From NCBI RefSeq assembly GCF_015163075.1, contig NZ_JADDXU010000005.1:496001-560000 (forward strand): a stretch of DNA of 64,000 bases, written 5' to 3'. Positions 49,153 through 57,600 of the stretch are shown piece by piece; position 1 is the first letter of the stretch, and each line of letters begins with the position of its first letter. The notes under the pieces were generated by a model. That model ran no database searches. It worked only from the letters and a program-made list of their open reading frames with translations, and was not told where the DNA came from. Both the position numbers and the translations under genes were made by a program. Source of the stretch: Streptomyces justiciae (GTDB lineage Bacteria; Actinomycetota; Actinomycetes; Streptomycetales; Streptomycetaceae).

Positions 49153-49194
49153 ATGCGCACCCGAATTCTCGTACTTGGAAAGCGCGTCGGCTGA
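49153..49194 (+). CDS. Branched-chain leader peptide of the ilvB attenuator
   Basis: A 13-codon open frame (MRTRILVLGKRVG) upstream of ilvB. It contains Ile-Leu-Val-Leu in a row, spelled with ATT, CTC, GTA and CTT, three of them rare in this genome, as expected for a ribosome-stalling leader. A U-tailed terminator follows 42 bases later. Low charged Ile, Leu or Val tRNA should stall the ribosome here and change folding so that ilvB is transcribed. It is too short to be found by usual gene callers. Confidence 0.85.
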   Translation: MRTRILVLGKRVG

Positions 49195-49235
49195 AGCTGA
49201 GCCCTCGACCGCTCAGCGACCACTCCCGGCGCGCT

Positions 49236-49269
49236 CCCCTCGCTTGCCTTCCGGCACGAGGGGTTTTTT
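49236..49269 (+). terminator. Attenuator terminator before ilvB
   Basis: CCCCTCG pairs with CGAGGGG, and inside it TGCC pairs with GGCA around loop TTCC (two-base bulge), followed by TTTTTT (49264-49269). This is a textbook rho-independent terminator, rare in such GC-rich DNA. An upstream helix, GCTGAG/CTCAGC (49196-49217), may be part of the alternative structure. Confidence 0.9.
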
Positions 49270-49342
49270 GTTGCACAGGCACCGAGCGTAAAACCGCTCA
49301 AACCGCACGAACCTCGCAAAAACCCTCAGCATCGAGAAGAGA

Positions 49343-51196
49343 ATGACGATGACCGAGCAGGCCACCGGGGCCCACCATCCGCAGCCGCGGCCCCGATCCG
49401 GAGGACAGCAGTCCGCACCCGAGCACGTCACGGGTGCGAAGTCCCTCATCCGCTCTCTCGAGGAGGTCGGCGCCGAGACGGTATTCGGTATCCCCGGCGG
49501 TGCGATCCTTCCGGCGTACGACCCGCTGATGGACTCCACCCGCGTGCGTCACGTCCTGGTCCGCCACGAGCAGGGCGCCGGTCACGCGGCCACGGGTTAC
49601 GCGCAGGCCACCGGCAAGGTCGGCGTCTGCATGGCGACCTCGGGCCCGGGTGCGACCAACCTGGTCACCCCGATCGCGGACGCCCACATGGACTCGGTGC
49701 CGCTCGTGGCGATCACCGGGCAGGTGGCCTCCAAGTCGATCGGCACGGACGCCTTCCAGGAGGCGGACATCGTCGGCATCACGATGCCGATCACCAAGCA
49801 CAACTTCCTGGTCACCAAGGCCGAGGACATCCCGCGGACCATCGCGCAGGCGTTCCACATCGCCTCCACCGGCCGCCCCGGCCCGGTCCTGGTCGACATC
49901 GCCAAGGACGCCCTCCAGGCGCAGACCACGTTCTCCTGGCCGCCGGTCATGGACCTCCCCGGCTACCGCCCGGTGACCAAGCCGCACGCCAAGCAGATCC
50001 GCGAGGCCGCCAAGCTCATCACGGCCGCCAAGCGGCCCGTCCTCTACGTCGGCGGCGGTGTCATCAAGGCACACGCCACCGCAGAGCTCAAGGTTCTCGC
50101 CGAGCTCACCGGAGCGCCCGTCACCACCACCCTGATGGCGCTCGGCGCATTCCCCGACAGCCACCCGCTGCACGTGGGAATGCCGGGCATGCACGGTGCG
50201 GTCACCGCCGTCACCGCGCTGCAGAAGGCCGACCTGATCGTCGCCCTCGGAGCCCGCTTCGACGACCGCGTCACCGGCAAGCTGGACAGCTTCGCCCCGC
50301 ACGCCAAGATCGTCCACGCCGACATCGACCCCGCGGAGATCGGCAAGAACCGCGCCGCGGACGTGCCGATCGTCGGTGACGCCCGCGAGGTGATCGCCGA
50401 CCTGGTCCAGGCCGTGCAGAAGGAGCACAGCGAGGGCCACAAGGGCGACTACACCGCCTGGTGGAAGGACCTCAACCGCTGGCGCGAGACCTACCCGCTG
50501 GGCTACGAGCAGCCGGAGAACGGCCAGCTCTCCCCGCAGCAGGTCATCCAGCGCATCGGACAGCTCGCGCCCGAGGGCACGATCTTCGCCGCGGGCGTCG
50601 GACAGCACCAGATGTGGGCCGCGCACTACATCGAGTACGAGAAGCCCGCGACCTGGCTGAACTCCGGCGGCGCCGGAACCATGGGCTACGCGGTCCCGGC
50701 CGCGATGGGCGCCAAGGCCGGCGCCCCGGACCAGACGGTCTGGGCGATCGACGGCGACGGCTGCTTCCAGATGACCAACCAGGAGCTCACCACCTGCGCC
50801 CTGAACAACATCCCGATCAAGGTCGCCGTCATCAACAACGGCGCCCTCGGGATGGTCCGCCAGTGGCAGACCCTCTTCTACAACCAGCGGTACTCCAACA
50901 CCGTGCTCCACAGCGGCCCCGAGGACGTCAACCCCGACGCCCGCGGCACCCGCGTCCCCGACTTCGTGAAGCTGTCGGAGGCCATGGGCTGCTACGCGAT
51001 CCGCTGCGAGGACCCGGCCGACCTCGACAAGGTCATCGAAGAGGCGAACTCCATCAACGACCGCCCGGTCGTCATCGACTTCATCGTCCACGAGGACGCC
51101 ATGGTGTGGCCGATGGTCGCCGCCGGCACCTCCAACGACGAGATCATGGCCGCCCGGGACGTCCGCCCCGACTTCGGCGACAACGAAGACGACTGA
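49343..51196 (+). CDS. ilvB: Acetolactate synthase large subunit
   Basis: A 617-aa thiamine-diphosphate enzyme catalysing the first common step of valine, leucine and isoleucine synthesis (acetolactate or acetohydroxybutyrate from pyruvate and 2-oxo acid). The N-terminal GIPGGAILPAYDPL with the catalytic Glu in VLVRHEQGAGHAATGYA is present, as are the FAD-domain stretches, and the TPP motif is WAIDGDGCFQMTNQELTT with INNGALGMVRQWQ. A His/Pro-rich ~35-residue N-terminus is typical of actinobacterial enzymes. ATG 49343 has GAGAAGAGA upstream. It is behind a leader-peptide attenuator and followed by ilvN at 21 bases. Confidence 0.96.
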   Translation: MTMTEQATGAHHPQPRPRSGGQQSAPEHVTGAKSLIRSLEEVGAETVFGIPGGAILPAYDPLMDSTRVRHVLVRHEQGAGHAATGYAQATGKVGVCMATSGPGATNLVTPIADAHMDSVPLVAITGQVASKSIGTDAFQEADIVGITMPITKHNFLVTKAEDIPRTIAQAFHIASTGRPGPVLVDIAKDALQAQTTFSWPPVMDLPGYRPVTKPHAKQIREAAKLITAAKRPVLYVGGGVIKAHATAELKVLAELTGAPVTTTLMALGAFPDSHPLHVGMPGMHGAVTAVTALQKADLIVALGARFDDRVTGKLDSFAPHAKIVHADIDPAEIGKNRAADVPIVGDAREVIADLVQAVQKEHSEGHKGDYTAWWKDLNRWRETYPLGYEQPENGQLSPQQVIQRIGQLAPEGTIFAAGVGQHQMWAAHYIEYEKPATWLNSGGAGTMGYAVPAAMGAKAGAPDQTVWAIDGDGCFQMTNQELTTCALNNIPIKVAVINNGALGMVRQWQTLFYNQRYSNTVLHSGPEDVNPDARGTRVPDFVKLSEAMGCYAIRCEDPADLDKVIEEANSINDRPVVIDFIVHEDAMVWPMVAAGTSNDEIMAARDVRPDFGDNEDD

Positions 51197-51217
51197 GCGA
51201 GAGAGACGTAAAAGATC

Positions 51218-51742
51218 ATGTCCAAGCACACGCTCTCCGTCCTGGTGGAGAACAAGCCGGGCATCCTCGCCCGGATCGCCGCGTTGTTCTCGCGCCGCGG
51301 CTTCAACATCGACTCCCTCGCCGTCGGGGTCACCGAGCACGCCGACATCTCCCGCATCACCATCGTGGTGAGCGTCGAGGCGCTGCCGCTGGAGCAGGTC
51401 ACCAAGCAGCTCAACAAGCTCGTCGAGGTCCTCAAGATCGTCGAGCTGGAGCCGTCGAGCGCCGTTCAGCGTGAACTCGTTCTGGTGAAGGTGCGCGCCG
51501 ACAACGAGACGCGCTCGCAGATCGTCGAGATCGTCCAGCTGTTCCGCGCCAAGACCGTCGACGTCTCCCCGGAGGCCGTCACCATCGAGGCCACCGGCTC
51601 CAGCGACAAGCTGGAGGCCATGCTCAAGATGCTGGAGCCCTTCGGCATCAAGGAGCTCGTCCAGTCCGGCACCATCGCGATCGGCCGCGGCGCGCGGTCG
51701 ATCACCGACCGGTCGCTGCGCGCGCTCGACCGATCTGCCTGA
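51218..51742 (+). CDS. ilvN: Acetolactate synthase small (regulatory) subunit
   Basis: A 174-aa subunit that activates IlvB and makes it sensitive to valine. The N-terminal ACT domain (HTLSVLVENKPGILARIAALFSRRGFNIDSL region, residues 3-33) is intact, and the C-terminal domain ends with AIGRGARSITDRSLRALDRSA. ATG 51218 is preceded by GAGAGAGAC. The gene lies 21 bases after ilvB and 117 bases before ilvC. A strong hairpin and a -10 box lie in that gap. Confidence 0.95.
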   Translation: MSKHTLSVLVENKPGILARIAALFSRRGFNIDSLAVGVTEHADISRITIVVSVEALPLEQVTKQLNKLVEVLKIVELEPSSAVQRELVLVKVRADNETRSQIVEIVQLFRAKTVDVSPEAVTIEATGSSDKLEAMLKMLEPFGIKELVQSGTIAIGRGARSITDRSLRALDRSA

Positions 51743-51749
51743 CGCTGGG

Positions 51750-51780
51750 TACGGGCGGCCGGGCTCCCGGGCCGCCCGTA
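51750..51780 (+). terminator. Hairpin between ilvN and ilvC
   Basis: TACGGGCGGCC (51750-51760) pairs with GGCCGCCCGTA (51770-51780), an 11-bp perfect stem with a 9-base loop, eight bases after the ilvN stop. It may end part of the ilvBN transcript. Confidence 0.75.
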
Positions 51781-51817
51781 TAGCGAGACCCCGAGACTTC
51801 ACTTCACCCCGCCGTCA

Positions 51818-51823
51818 TACGGT
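51818..51823 (+). promoter_or_regulatory. Possible -10 box for ilvC
   Basis: TACGGT lies 37 bases before the ilvC GTG, downstream of the hairpin, suggesting that ilvC also has its own promoter. No good -35 was found. Confidence 0.4.
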
Positions 51824-51859
51824 GGGACGCAACACCTGCACTCAAGGAGAGAACCCAAA

Positions 51860-52858
<999 letters not shown>

Positions 52859-52870
52859 GTCCTCCGACCG

Positions 52871-52899
52871 CGGGGCCGGAGCGGCATGCTCCGGCCCCG
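52871..52899 (+). terminator. Terminator after ilvC
   Basis: CGGGGCCGGAGC (52871-52882) and GCTCCGGCCCCG (52888-52899) form a perfect 12-bp stem with a 5-base loop, followed by TTG. Confidence 0.85.
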
Positions 52900-52940
52900 T
52901 TGTCCAACCTGTCCGACCACGGACGGGTGATCCTTCCGCA

Positions 52941-52975
52941 GTGGCGTAAAAGCCCGTCGCATACGCCACTACACT
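52941..52975 (+). promoter_or_regulatory. Inverted repeat and -10 box upstream of serA
   Basis: GTGGCGTA (52941-52948) and TACGCCAC (52962-52969) form a perfect inverted repeat that covers the expected -35 region, followed immediately by the -10 TACACT (52970-52975). This looks like an operator over the serA promoter. The untranslated leader from there to 53113 would be about 130 bases long; no leader peptide was recognised in it. Confidence 0.6.
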
Positions 52976-53112
52976 GCTGCACACATACGCGTCAGGCCCA
53001 CAGCGTCGTGCGTCTTCCACGCGGCTCAAGCGACCTTTGGGTCGCGACATCCCTCCACCGCCTGCGGCCGTCGGGACGGCCGTCCGCATGCATTGGACTT
53101 GTGAGGACCCAC

Positions 53113-54702
53113 GTGAGCTCGAAACCTGTCGTACTCATCGCTGAAGAGCTGTCGCCCGCGACCGTCGACGCGCTTGGCCCCGACTTCGAGATCCGGCAGT
53201 GCAACGGCGCGGACCGCGCCGAGCTGCTGCCCGCCATCGCCGACGTCGACGCGATCCTGATCCGCTCCGCCACCAAGGTGGACGCCGAGGCGATCGCCGC
53301 CGCGAACAAGCTGAAGGTCGTCGCGCGAGCCGGCGTCGGCCTGGACAACGTGGACGTCTCCGCCGCCACCAAGGCCGGCGTGATGGTCGTCAACGCCCCG
53401 ACCTCCAACATCGTGACCGCCGCCGAGCTGGCCTGTGGCCTCCTGCTCGCCACCGCGCGTCACATCCCGCAGGCCAACACCGCCCTGAAGAACGGCGAGT
53501 GGAAGCGCAGCAAGTACACGGGCGTCGAGCTCGCCGAGAAGACCCTCGGTGTCGTCGGCCTCGGCCGCATCGGCGCGCTCGTCGCGCAGCGCATGTCCGC
53601 CTTCGGCATGAAGGTCGTCGCCTACGACCCCTACGTGCAGCCCGCGCGCGCCGCGCAGATGGGCGTCAAGGTGCTGTCGCTGGACGAGCTGCTCGAGGTC
53701 TCCGACTTCATCACCGTCCACCTCCCCAAGACCCCCGAGACCCTCGGTCTCATCGGCGACGAGGCCCTGCACAAGGTCAAGCCGAGCGTCCGGATCGTCA
53801 ACGCCGCGCGCGGTGGCATCGTCGACGAGGCCGCGCTGTTCTCCGCCCTCAAGGAGGGCCGCGTCGCCGGCGCCGGTCTCGACGTGTACGCGAAGGAGCC
53901 CTGCACGGACTCCCCGCTCTTCGAGCTCGACCAGGTCGTCTGCACCCCGCACCTCGGTGCCTCCACCGACGAGGCCCAGGAGAAGGCCGGTATCGCCGTC
54001 GCCCGCTCGGTGCGTCTCGCCCTCGCCGGTGAGCTCGTGCCGGACGCGGTCAACGTCCAGGGCGGCGTCATCGCCGAGGACGTCAAGCCGGGCCTCCCGC
54101 TCGCCGAGCGCCTCGGCCGGATCTTCACCGCGCTCGCCGGCGAGGTGGCCGTACGGCTGGACGTCGAGGTCTACGGCGAGATCACCCAGCACGACGTGAA
54201 GGTGCTGGAGCTCTCCGCCCTCAAGGGTGTCTTCGAGGACGTCGTCGACGAGACGGTCTCCTACGTCAACGCCCCGCTGTTCGCCCAGGAGCGCGGCGTC
54301 GAGGTGCGGCTGACGACCAGCTCGGAGTCGTCCGACCACCGCAACGTGGTGACCGTGCGCGGCACGCTCGGCAGCGGCGAGGAGGTGTCCGTCTCCGGCA
54401 CGCTGGCCGGGCCGAAGCACCTCCAGAAGATCGTGGCCGTCGGTGACTACGACGTCGACCTGGCGCTCGCCGACCACATGGTCGTCCTCAAGTACGAGGA
54501 CCGTCCCGGCGTCGTCGGCACCGTGGGCCGCGTCTTCGGCGAGGCAGGCATCAACATCGCCGGCATGCAGGTCGCCCGCGCGGCGGCAGGCGGCGAAGCG
54601 CTGGCTGTACTGACCGTCGACGACACGGTCGCGGCGTCGGTGCTGGCGGAGGTCGAGGCGGAGATCGGCGCGACATCGGCGCGTGCGGTGAACCTGGTCT
54701 GA
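53113..54702 (+). CDS. serA: D-3-phosphoglycerate dehydrogenase
   Basis: A 529-aa enzyme catalysing the first step of serine synthesis from 3-phosphoglycerate. The N-terminal substrate and NAD domain has LGVVGLGRIGALVAQR, and the catalytic Arg, Glu and His appear in NAARGGIVDEAAL, DVYAKEPCTD and CTPHLGAST. The protein has the long actinobacterial form with an intervening ~140-residue domain (ASB) and a C-terminal ACT domain (VVLKYEDRPGVVGTVGRVFGEAGINIAGMQ region), which gives serine feedback control. GTG 53113 is taken because family length and the GAGGA upstream fit; the open frame before it is not conserved. A very strong terminator follows. Confidence 0.95.
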   Translation: MSSKPVVLIAEELSPATVDALGPDFEIRQCNGADRAELLPAIADVDAILIRSATKVDAEAIAAANKLKVVARAGVGLDNVDVSAATKAGVMVVNAPTSNIVTAAELACGLLLATARHIPQANTALKNGEWKRSKYTGVELAEKTLGVVGLGRIGALVAQRMSAFGMKVVAYDPYVQPARAAQMGVKVLSLDELLEVSDFITVHLPKTPETLGLIGDEALHKVKPSVRIVNAARGGIVDEAALFSALKEGRVAGAGLDVYAKEPCTDSPLFELDQVVCTPHLGASTDEAQEKAGIAVARSVRLALAGELVPDAVNVQGGVIAEDVKPGLPLAERLGRIFTALAGEVAVRLDVEVYGEITQHDVKVLELSALKGVFEDVVDETVSYVNAPLFAQERGVEVRLTTSSESSDHRNVVTVRGTLGSGEEVSVSGTLAGPKHLQKIVAVGDYDVDLALADHMVVLKYEDRPGVVGTVGRVFGEAGINIAGMQVARAAAGGEALAVLTVDDTVAASVLAEVEAEIGATSARAVNLV

Positions 54703-54712
54703 CGTACCACGC

Positions 54713-54759
54713 AAAAGGCGGGGCGCGCTGAGGTCGATCCTCAGCTCGCCCCGCCTTTT
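54713..54759 (+). terminator. Bidirectional terminator between serA and the MFS gene
   Basis: AAAAGGCGGGGCG pairs with CGCCCCGCCTTTT, then after a C/T mismatch GCTGAGG pairs with CCTCAGC around loop TCGAT. A 13 + 7 bp stem with A and T runs on the two flanks is a classic bidirectional terminator for convergent genes. Confidence 0.95.
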
Positions 54760-54766
54760 CCTTGCG

Positions 54767-56284
54767 TCAGGCAGCCGCCTTCTCCGGCTCCTCCACCGGC
54801 TCCCGCACCTCCACCCCCCGCAGCATCACCGCCGCCAACACCGCGGCCCCCGCCAAGAACACCGCTCCTCCGATCGCCGCCCCCTGCATCCCGCTGGTGA
54901 ACGCCTCCCGGGCCACCGTCGCCAGGCCGGGTACCCGGTCGGCCACCGCGAGCGCCCCGCCCAGCGTCTCGCGGGCCACGTCCGGGGCCGACGCCGGCAT
55001 CTCGTGGCGGTAGACGGCCGTACCGATCGAGCCGAGCAGCGCCATGCCCAGCGCGCCGCCGAACTCCGAGCCCGTCTCCATCAGGGAGGACGCGGCGCCC
55101 GCCCGTTCGGCCGGGGCGGTGCCCATCGCCAGGTCCATGATCTGGGACATCACCACGACACCGCCGACGGCGAGCACCGCGCACGCGGTCAGCACCAGCC
55201 ACAGCGAGTCCGTACCGGCGAAGGCCAGCACCACGAACCCGGCCGCGGCGATCACGAAACCCGCGGTGACGACGCGAGCGCGGGCCACGCCCTTCTGGAC
55301 CAGGCTCGTCGCCACCGGCGCCGCCCCGCCGATCGGCACCGAAGGCAGCAGCGCCCACAGCGCCGCCTCCAGGGCGCTCTTGTCGAGCACCGACTGCAGA
55401 TACTGCGTGGTGAAGTACGCCGACCCCATGATCCCGAACGCTGAGACGAGGTTCAGCGCGACAGCGGGGGCGAAGCCGCGGCCGCGGAACAGGGCCGGGT
55501 CGATCATCGGTGAGACCGCGGTGCGCTGGCGGTGGACGAACAGGGCCGCGAAGAGCAGGCCGACGGTGATCGAGACGACGTAGCGGACGTTCCAGCCCTC
55601 GGAGGGGATCTCCTTCAGGCCGTAGATCACCGGGAGCACGGCCGCCATGGACAGGGGCACGCTCAGCCAGTCGAAGCGGCCCGTCGCCGGGTTGCGGGAC
55701 TCCGGCAGCAGTACCGGGCCGAGCACCAGCAGCAGCGCCATCGCGGGCAGGTTGACCAGGAAGACCGAGCCCCACCAGAAGTACTCGACCAGCACCCCGC
55801 TCATCACCGAGCCCAGCGCGATACCGGCCGTCATCACGCCGGACCACAGGCCGATCGCCTTGGCGCGCTGGCCGGGGTCGGTGAACATCGTGCGCAGCAG
55901 CGCCATCGTCGACGGCATCAGGGTCGCGCCGCCGATGCCGAGGACCGCGCGGGCCGCGATCAGGGTCTCGGCGCTGTTCGCGTACGCCGCGAGGAGTGAG
56001 GCGGCGCCGAAGGCGGTGGCGCCGATCAGCAGCAGCCGGCGGTGTCCGATGCGGTCACCCAGCGAGCCCATCGTCATCAGCAGGCCGGCCAGCACGAACG
56101 CGTAGATGTCGAAGATCCACAGCTGCTGGGTGCCGGACGGCTCCAGGTCCGCGCTGATCGAGGGGATCGCGAAGTAGAGGACGGAGACGTCCATCGAGAC
56201 CAGCAGCAGCGGGAGCATCAGCACGCCGAGGGCGGTCCATTCCCGGCGTCCGGCGCGGGAGTTGGTGCTCGTCGAGTTCGTCAT
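54767..56284 (-). CDS. MFS transporter, DHA2 (14-helix) drug-efflux type
   Basis: A 505-aa integral membrane protein with 14 predicted helices. The first helix ends in LLVSMDVSVLYFAIPSI (the D-V-x-x-x-x-A-x-P motif of DHA2 exporters), motif A is GSLGDRIGHRRLLLIG and motif C-like sequence is GLWSGVMTAGIALGSVMSGVLVE. It resembles SmvA/EmrB-type multidrug exporters using the proton gradient. ATG 56284 is taken because a TATAGT -10 lies seven bases upstream, predicting a leaderless mRNA; the in-frame start six codons earlier would be upstream of the transcript. It is divergent from and probably repressed by the adjacent TetR protein. Confidence 0.9.
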   Translation of the reverse strand: MTNSTSTNSRAGRREWTALGVLMLPLLLVSMDVSVLYFAIPSISADLEPSGTQQLWIFDIYAFVLAGLLMTMGSLGDRIGHRRLLLIGATAFGAASLLAAYANSAETLIAARAVLGIGGATLMPSTMALLRTMFTDPGQRAKAIGLWSGVMTAGIALGSVMSGVLVEYFWWGSVFLVNLPAMALLLVLGPVLLPESRNPATGRFDWLSVPLSMAAVLPVIYGLKEIPSEGWNVRYVVSITVGLLFAALFVHRQRTAVSPMIDPALFRGRGFAPAVALNLVSAFGIMGSAYFTTQYLQSVLDKSALEAALWALLPSVPIGGAAPVATSLVQKGVARARVVTAGFVIAAAGFVVLAFAGTDSLWLVLTACAVLAVGGVVVMSQIMDLAMGTAPAERAGAASSLMETGSEFGGALGMALLGSIGTAVYRHEMPASAPDVARETLGGALAVADRVPGLATVAREAFTSGMQGAAIGGAVFLAGAAVLAAVMLRGVEVREPVEEPEKAAA

Positions 56285-56291
56285 GGCAGGG

Positions 56292-56297
56292 ACTATA
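56292..56297 (-). promoter_or_regulatory. -10 box of the MFS gene
   Basis: TATAGT on the minus strand ends seven bases before the MFS ATG at 56284, predicting a leaderless transcript. Confidence 0.7.
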
Positions 56298-56349
56298 CGC
56301 ACGTCTTAAACGCTTGTCTATGACGCTTGTATAAGTCGCTTGTCTAGAT
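56298..56349. repeat. Four 13-bp direct repeats between the divergent MFS and TetR promoters
   Basis: Units start at 56298, 56311, 56324 and 56337 with consensus CGCTTGTCTA plus three variable bases; the first is degenerate (CGCACGTCTTAAA). The period is exactly 13 bases. The array starts directly after the MFS -10 box and ends at the first base of the TetR -10 box. This is a likely multi-site operator. Confidence 0.85.
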
Positions 56350-56354
56350 AGAGT
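56349..56354 (+). promoter_or_regulatory. -10 box of the TetR gene
   Basis: TAGAGT ends six bases before the ATG at 56361, predicting a leaderless transcript. Confidence 0.65.
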
Positions 56355-56360
56355 GGGCGC

Positions 56361-56942
56361 ATGGGACACCGTGAGGATCTGCTCGAGGGCGCCAAGCGCT
56401 GCCTGCTGGCCAAGGGCTTCGCACGCACCACCGCGCGCGACATCGTCAAGGAGTCGGGGACCAACCTCGCCTCGATCGGCTACCACTACGGCTCGAAGGA
56501 CGCGCTGCTCGCGGAGGCGTACCTGGCGCTGGTCGGGGATCTCTCCGAAGCCTTCGACGGTGAGGCCGCCGGGATCGTTGCGGCGCCCGGTTCGATGGAG
56601 CGGTTCCGCGAGGTGTGGTCGAACATCATCGGCACCATGCGCGGGCCCGGCTCGATGTGGCGCCTCAGCGTGGAGATCGTGGCGATGGGCGATCAACTGC
56701 CCGCCGTGCGCGATCACTTGGCGCAGCAGCAGCGGGATGCCGAACGGGCTCTCGTCTCGCTCTTCATGGGTGTGCCGGAGGAGGACGTCCCGGACGAGAC
56801 ACGTGACACCCTCGGCAGGTTCTACACGACCCTGATGACGGGGCTCATCACCCAGTGGATCTTCGATCCCAAGAACGCGCCCGACGCCGACGCGCTCACG
56901 GAGGGCCTCCGTCAGGTGATCGAGGGCATCACCGGGAAGTGA
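56361..56942 (+). CDS. TetR-family regulator, divergent from the MFS exporter
   Basis: A 193-aa regulator. The HTH occupies residues 5-50 (HREDLLEGAKRCLLAKGFAR, ARDIVKESGTNLASIGYHYGSK), a typical TetR_N. The C-terminal ligand-binding domain has MWRLSVEIVAMGDQLPAVRDHLAQ, as in several drug-exporter repressors. ATG 56361 directly follows a -10 box. Its 3' end overlaps the convergent ABC ATPase gene by 14 bases. Together with the 13-bp repeats this is the usual arrangement of an efflux pump and its ligand-responsive repressor. Confidence 0.9.
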   Translation: MGHREDLLEGAKRCLLAKGFARTTARDIVKESGTNLASIGYHYGSKDALLAEAYLALVGDLSEAFDGEAAGIVAAPGSMERFREVWSNIIGTMRGPGSMWRLSVEIVAMGDQLPAVRDHLAQQQRDAERALVSLFMGVPEEDVPDETRDTLGRFYTTLMTGLITQWIFDPKNAPDADALTEGLRQVIEGITGK

Positions 56943-57600
56943 TCCGCCCGTCCCGCATCGCGATCACCCGGTCCGCGAAGTGCCGTACGACCGCCCGGTC
57001 GTGGCAGATGAACAGGTACGCCAGGCCCAGCTCGTCCTGGAGGTCGGCCAGGAGGTTCAGTATCCCTGCGCGTACCGACGGGTCCAGCGCCGACACCGGC
57101 TCGTCCAGGACCAGCAGGCGGGGGTTCGAGGCCAACGCGCGGGCGATTCCGGCGCGTTGGCACTGGCCGCCGGAGAGCTCGTGCGGGCGCCGGTCGCCGT
57201 ACGACGGGTCCAGGCCGGCGCGGTCGAGGAGTTCGGCGATCTCGGTGGCGGTGGGGCGCAGTCCCTGGAGGCGCAGTGGTTCGGCCACCGCGTCCCGGAT
57301 GCGGTGGCGGGGGCTCAACGAGCCGTACGGGTCCTGGAAGACGGGCTGCATACGGGGGCGGAGCGGGCGGAGTTGGGGTTCGGTGAGGCCGGTCAACTCC
57401 CGGCCCTCGAAGCGGACTTCGCCACTGTCCGGGCGGCGCAGTTGCAGCACGGCCATGGCCGTCGACGACTTGCCGCAGCCGGACGGGCCCTCGATGGCGA
57501 GCGTCTCGCCCGCCTCCAGGGTGAAGGAGACGTGGTCGACGGCCGTCACCGCGCCGTAGCGGACGACGAGGTCGCGGACGTCGAGAAGCGAACGACTCAC
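56929..57600 (-). CDS. Opp/Nik-type ABC transporter ATPase (OppF-like, second system)
   Basis: A 223-aa ATPase, short for OppF because the C-terminal oligo_HPY region is missing. Walker A is GPSGCGKSS, the signature is LSGGQCQRAG, Walker B is LLVLDEPVSALD and the H loop is CHDRAVVRHF. GTG 57600 overlaps the stop of the upstream ATPase gene by four bases (GTGA); the apparent upstream extension is the other gene's frame. The 3' end overlaps the convergent TetR gene by 14 bases. It is the last gene of a four-gene operon (binding protein, fused permease, two ATPases). Confidence 0.88.
   Translation of the reverse strand: MSRSLLDVRDLVVRYGAVTAVDHVSFTLEAGETLAIEGPSGCGKSSTAMAVLQLRRPDSGEVRFEGRELTGLTEPQLRPLRPRMQPVFQDPYGSLSPRHRIRDAVAEPLRLQGLRPTATEIAELLDRAGLDPSYGDRRPHELSGGQCQRAGIARALASNPRLLVLDEPVSALDPSVRAGILNLLADLQDELGLAYLFICHDRAVVRHFADRVIAMRDGRITSR

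Noticed and set aside
49298..51802. Long antisense frame across ilvB and ilvN
   Set aside because: Mirror of two certain genes; no ribosome-binding site or conserved motif.
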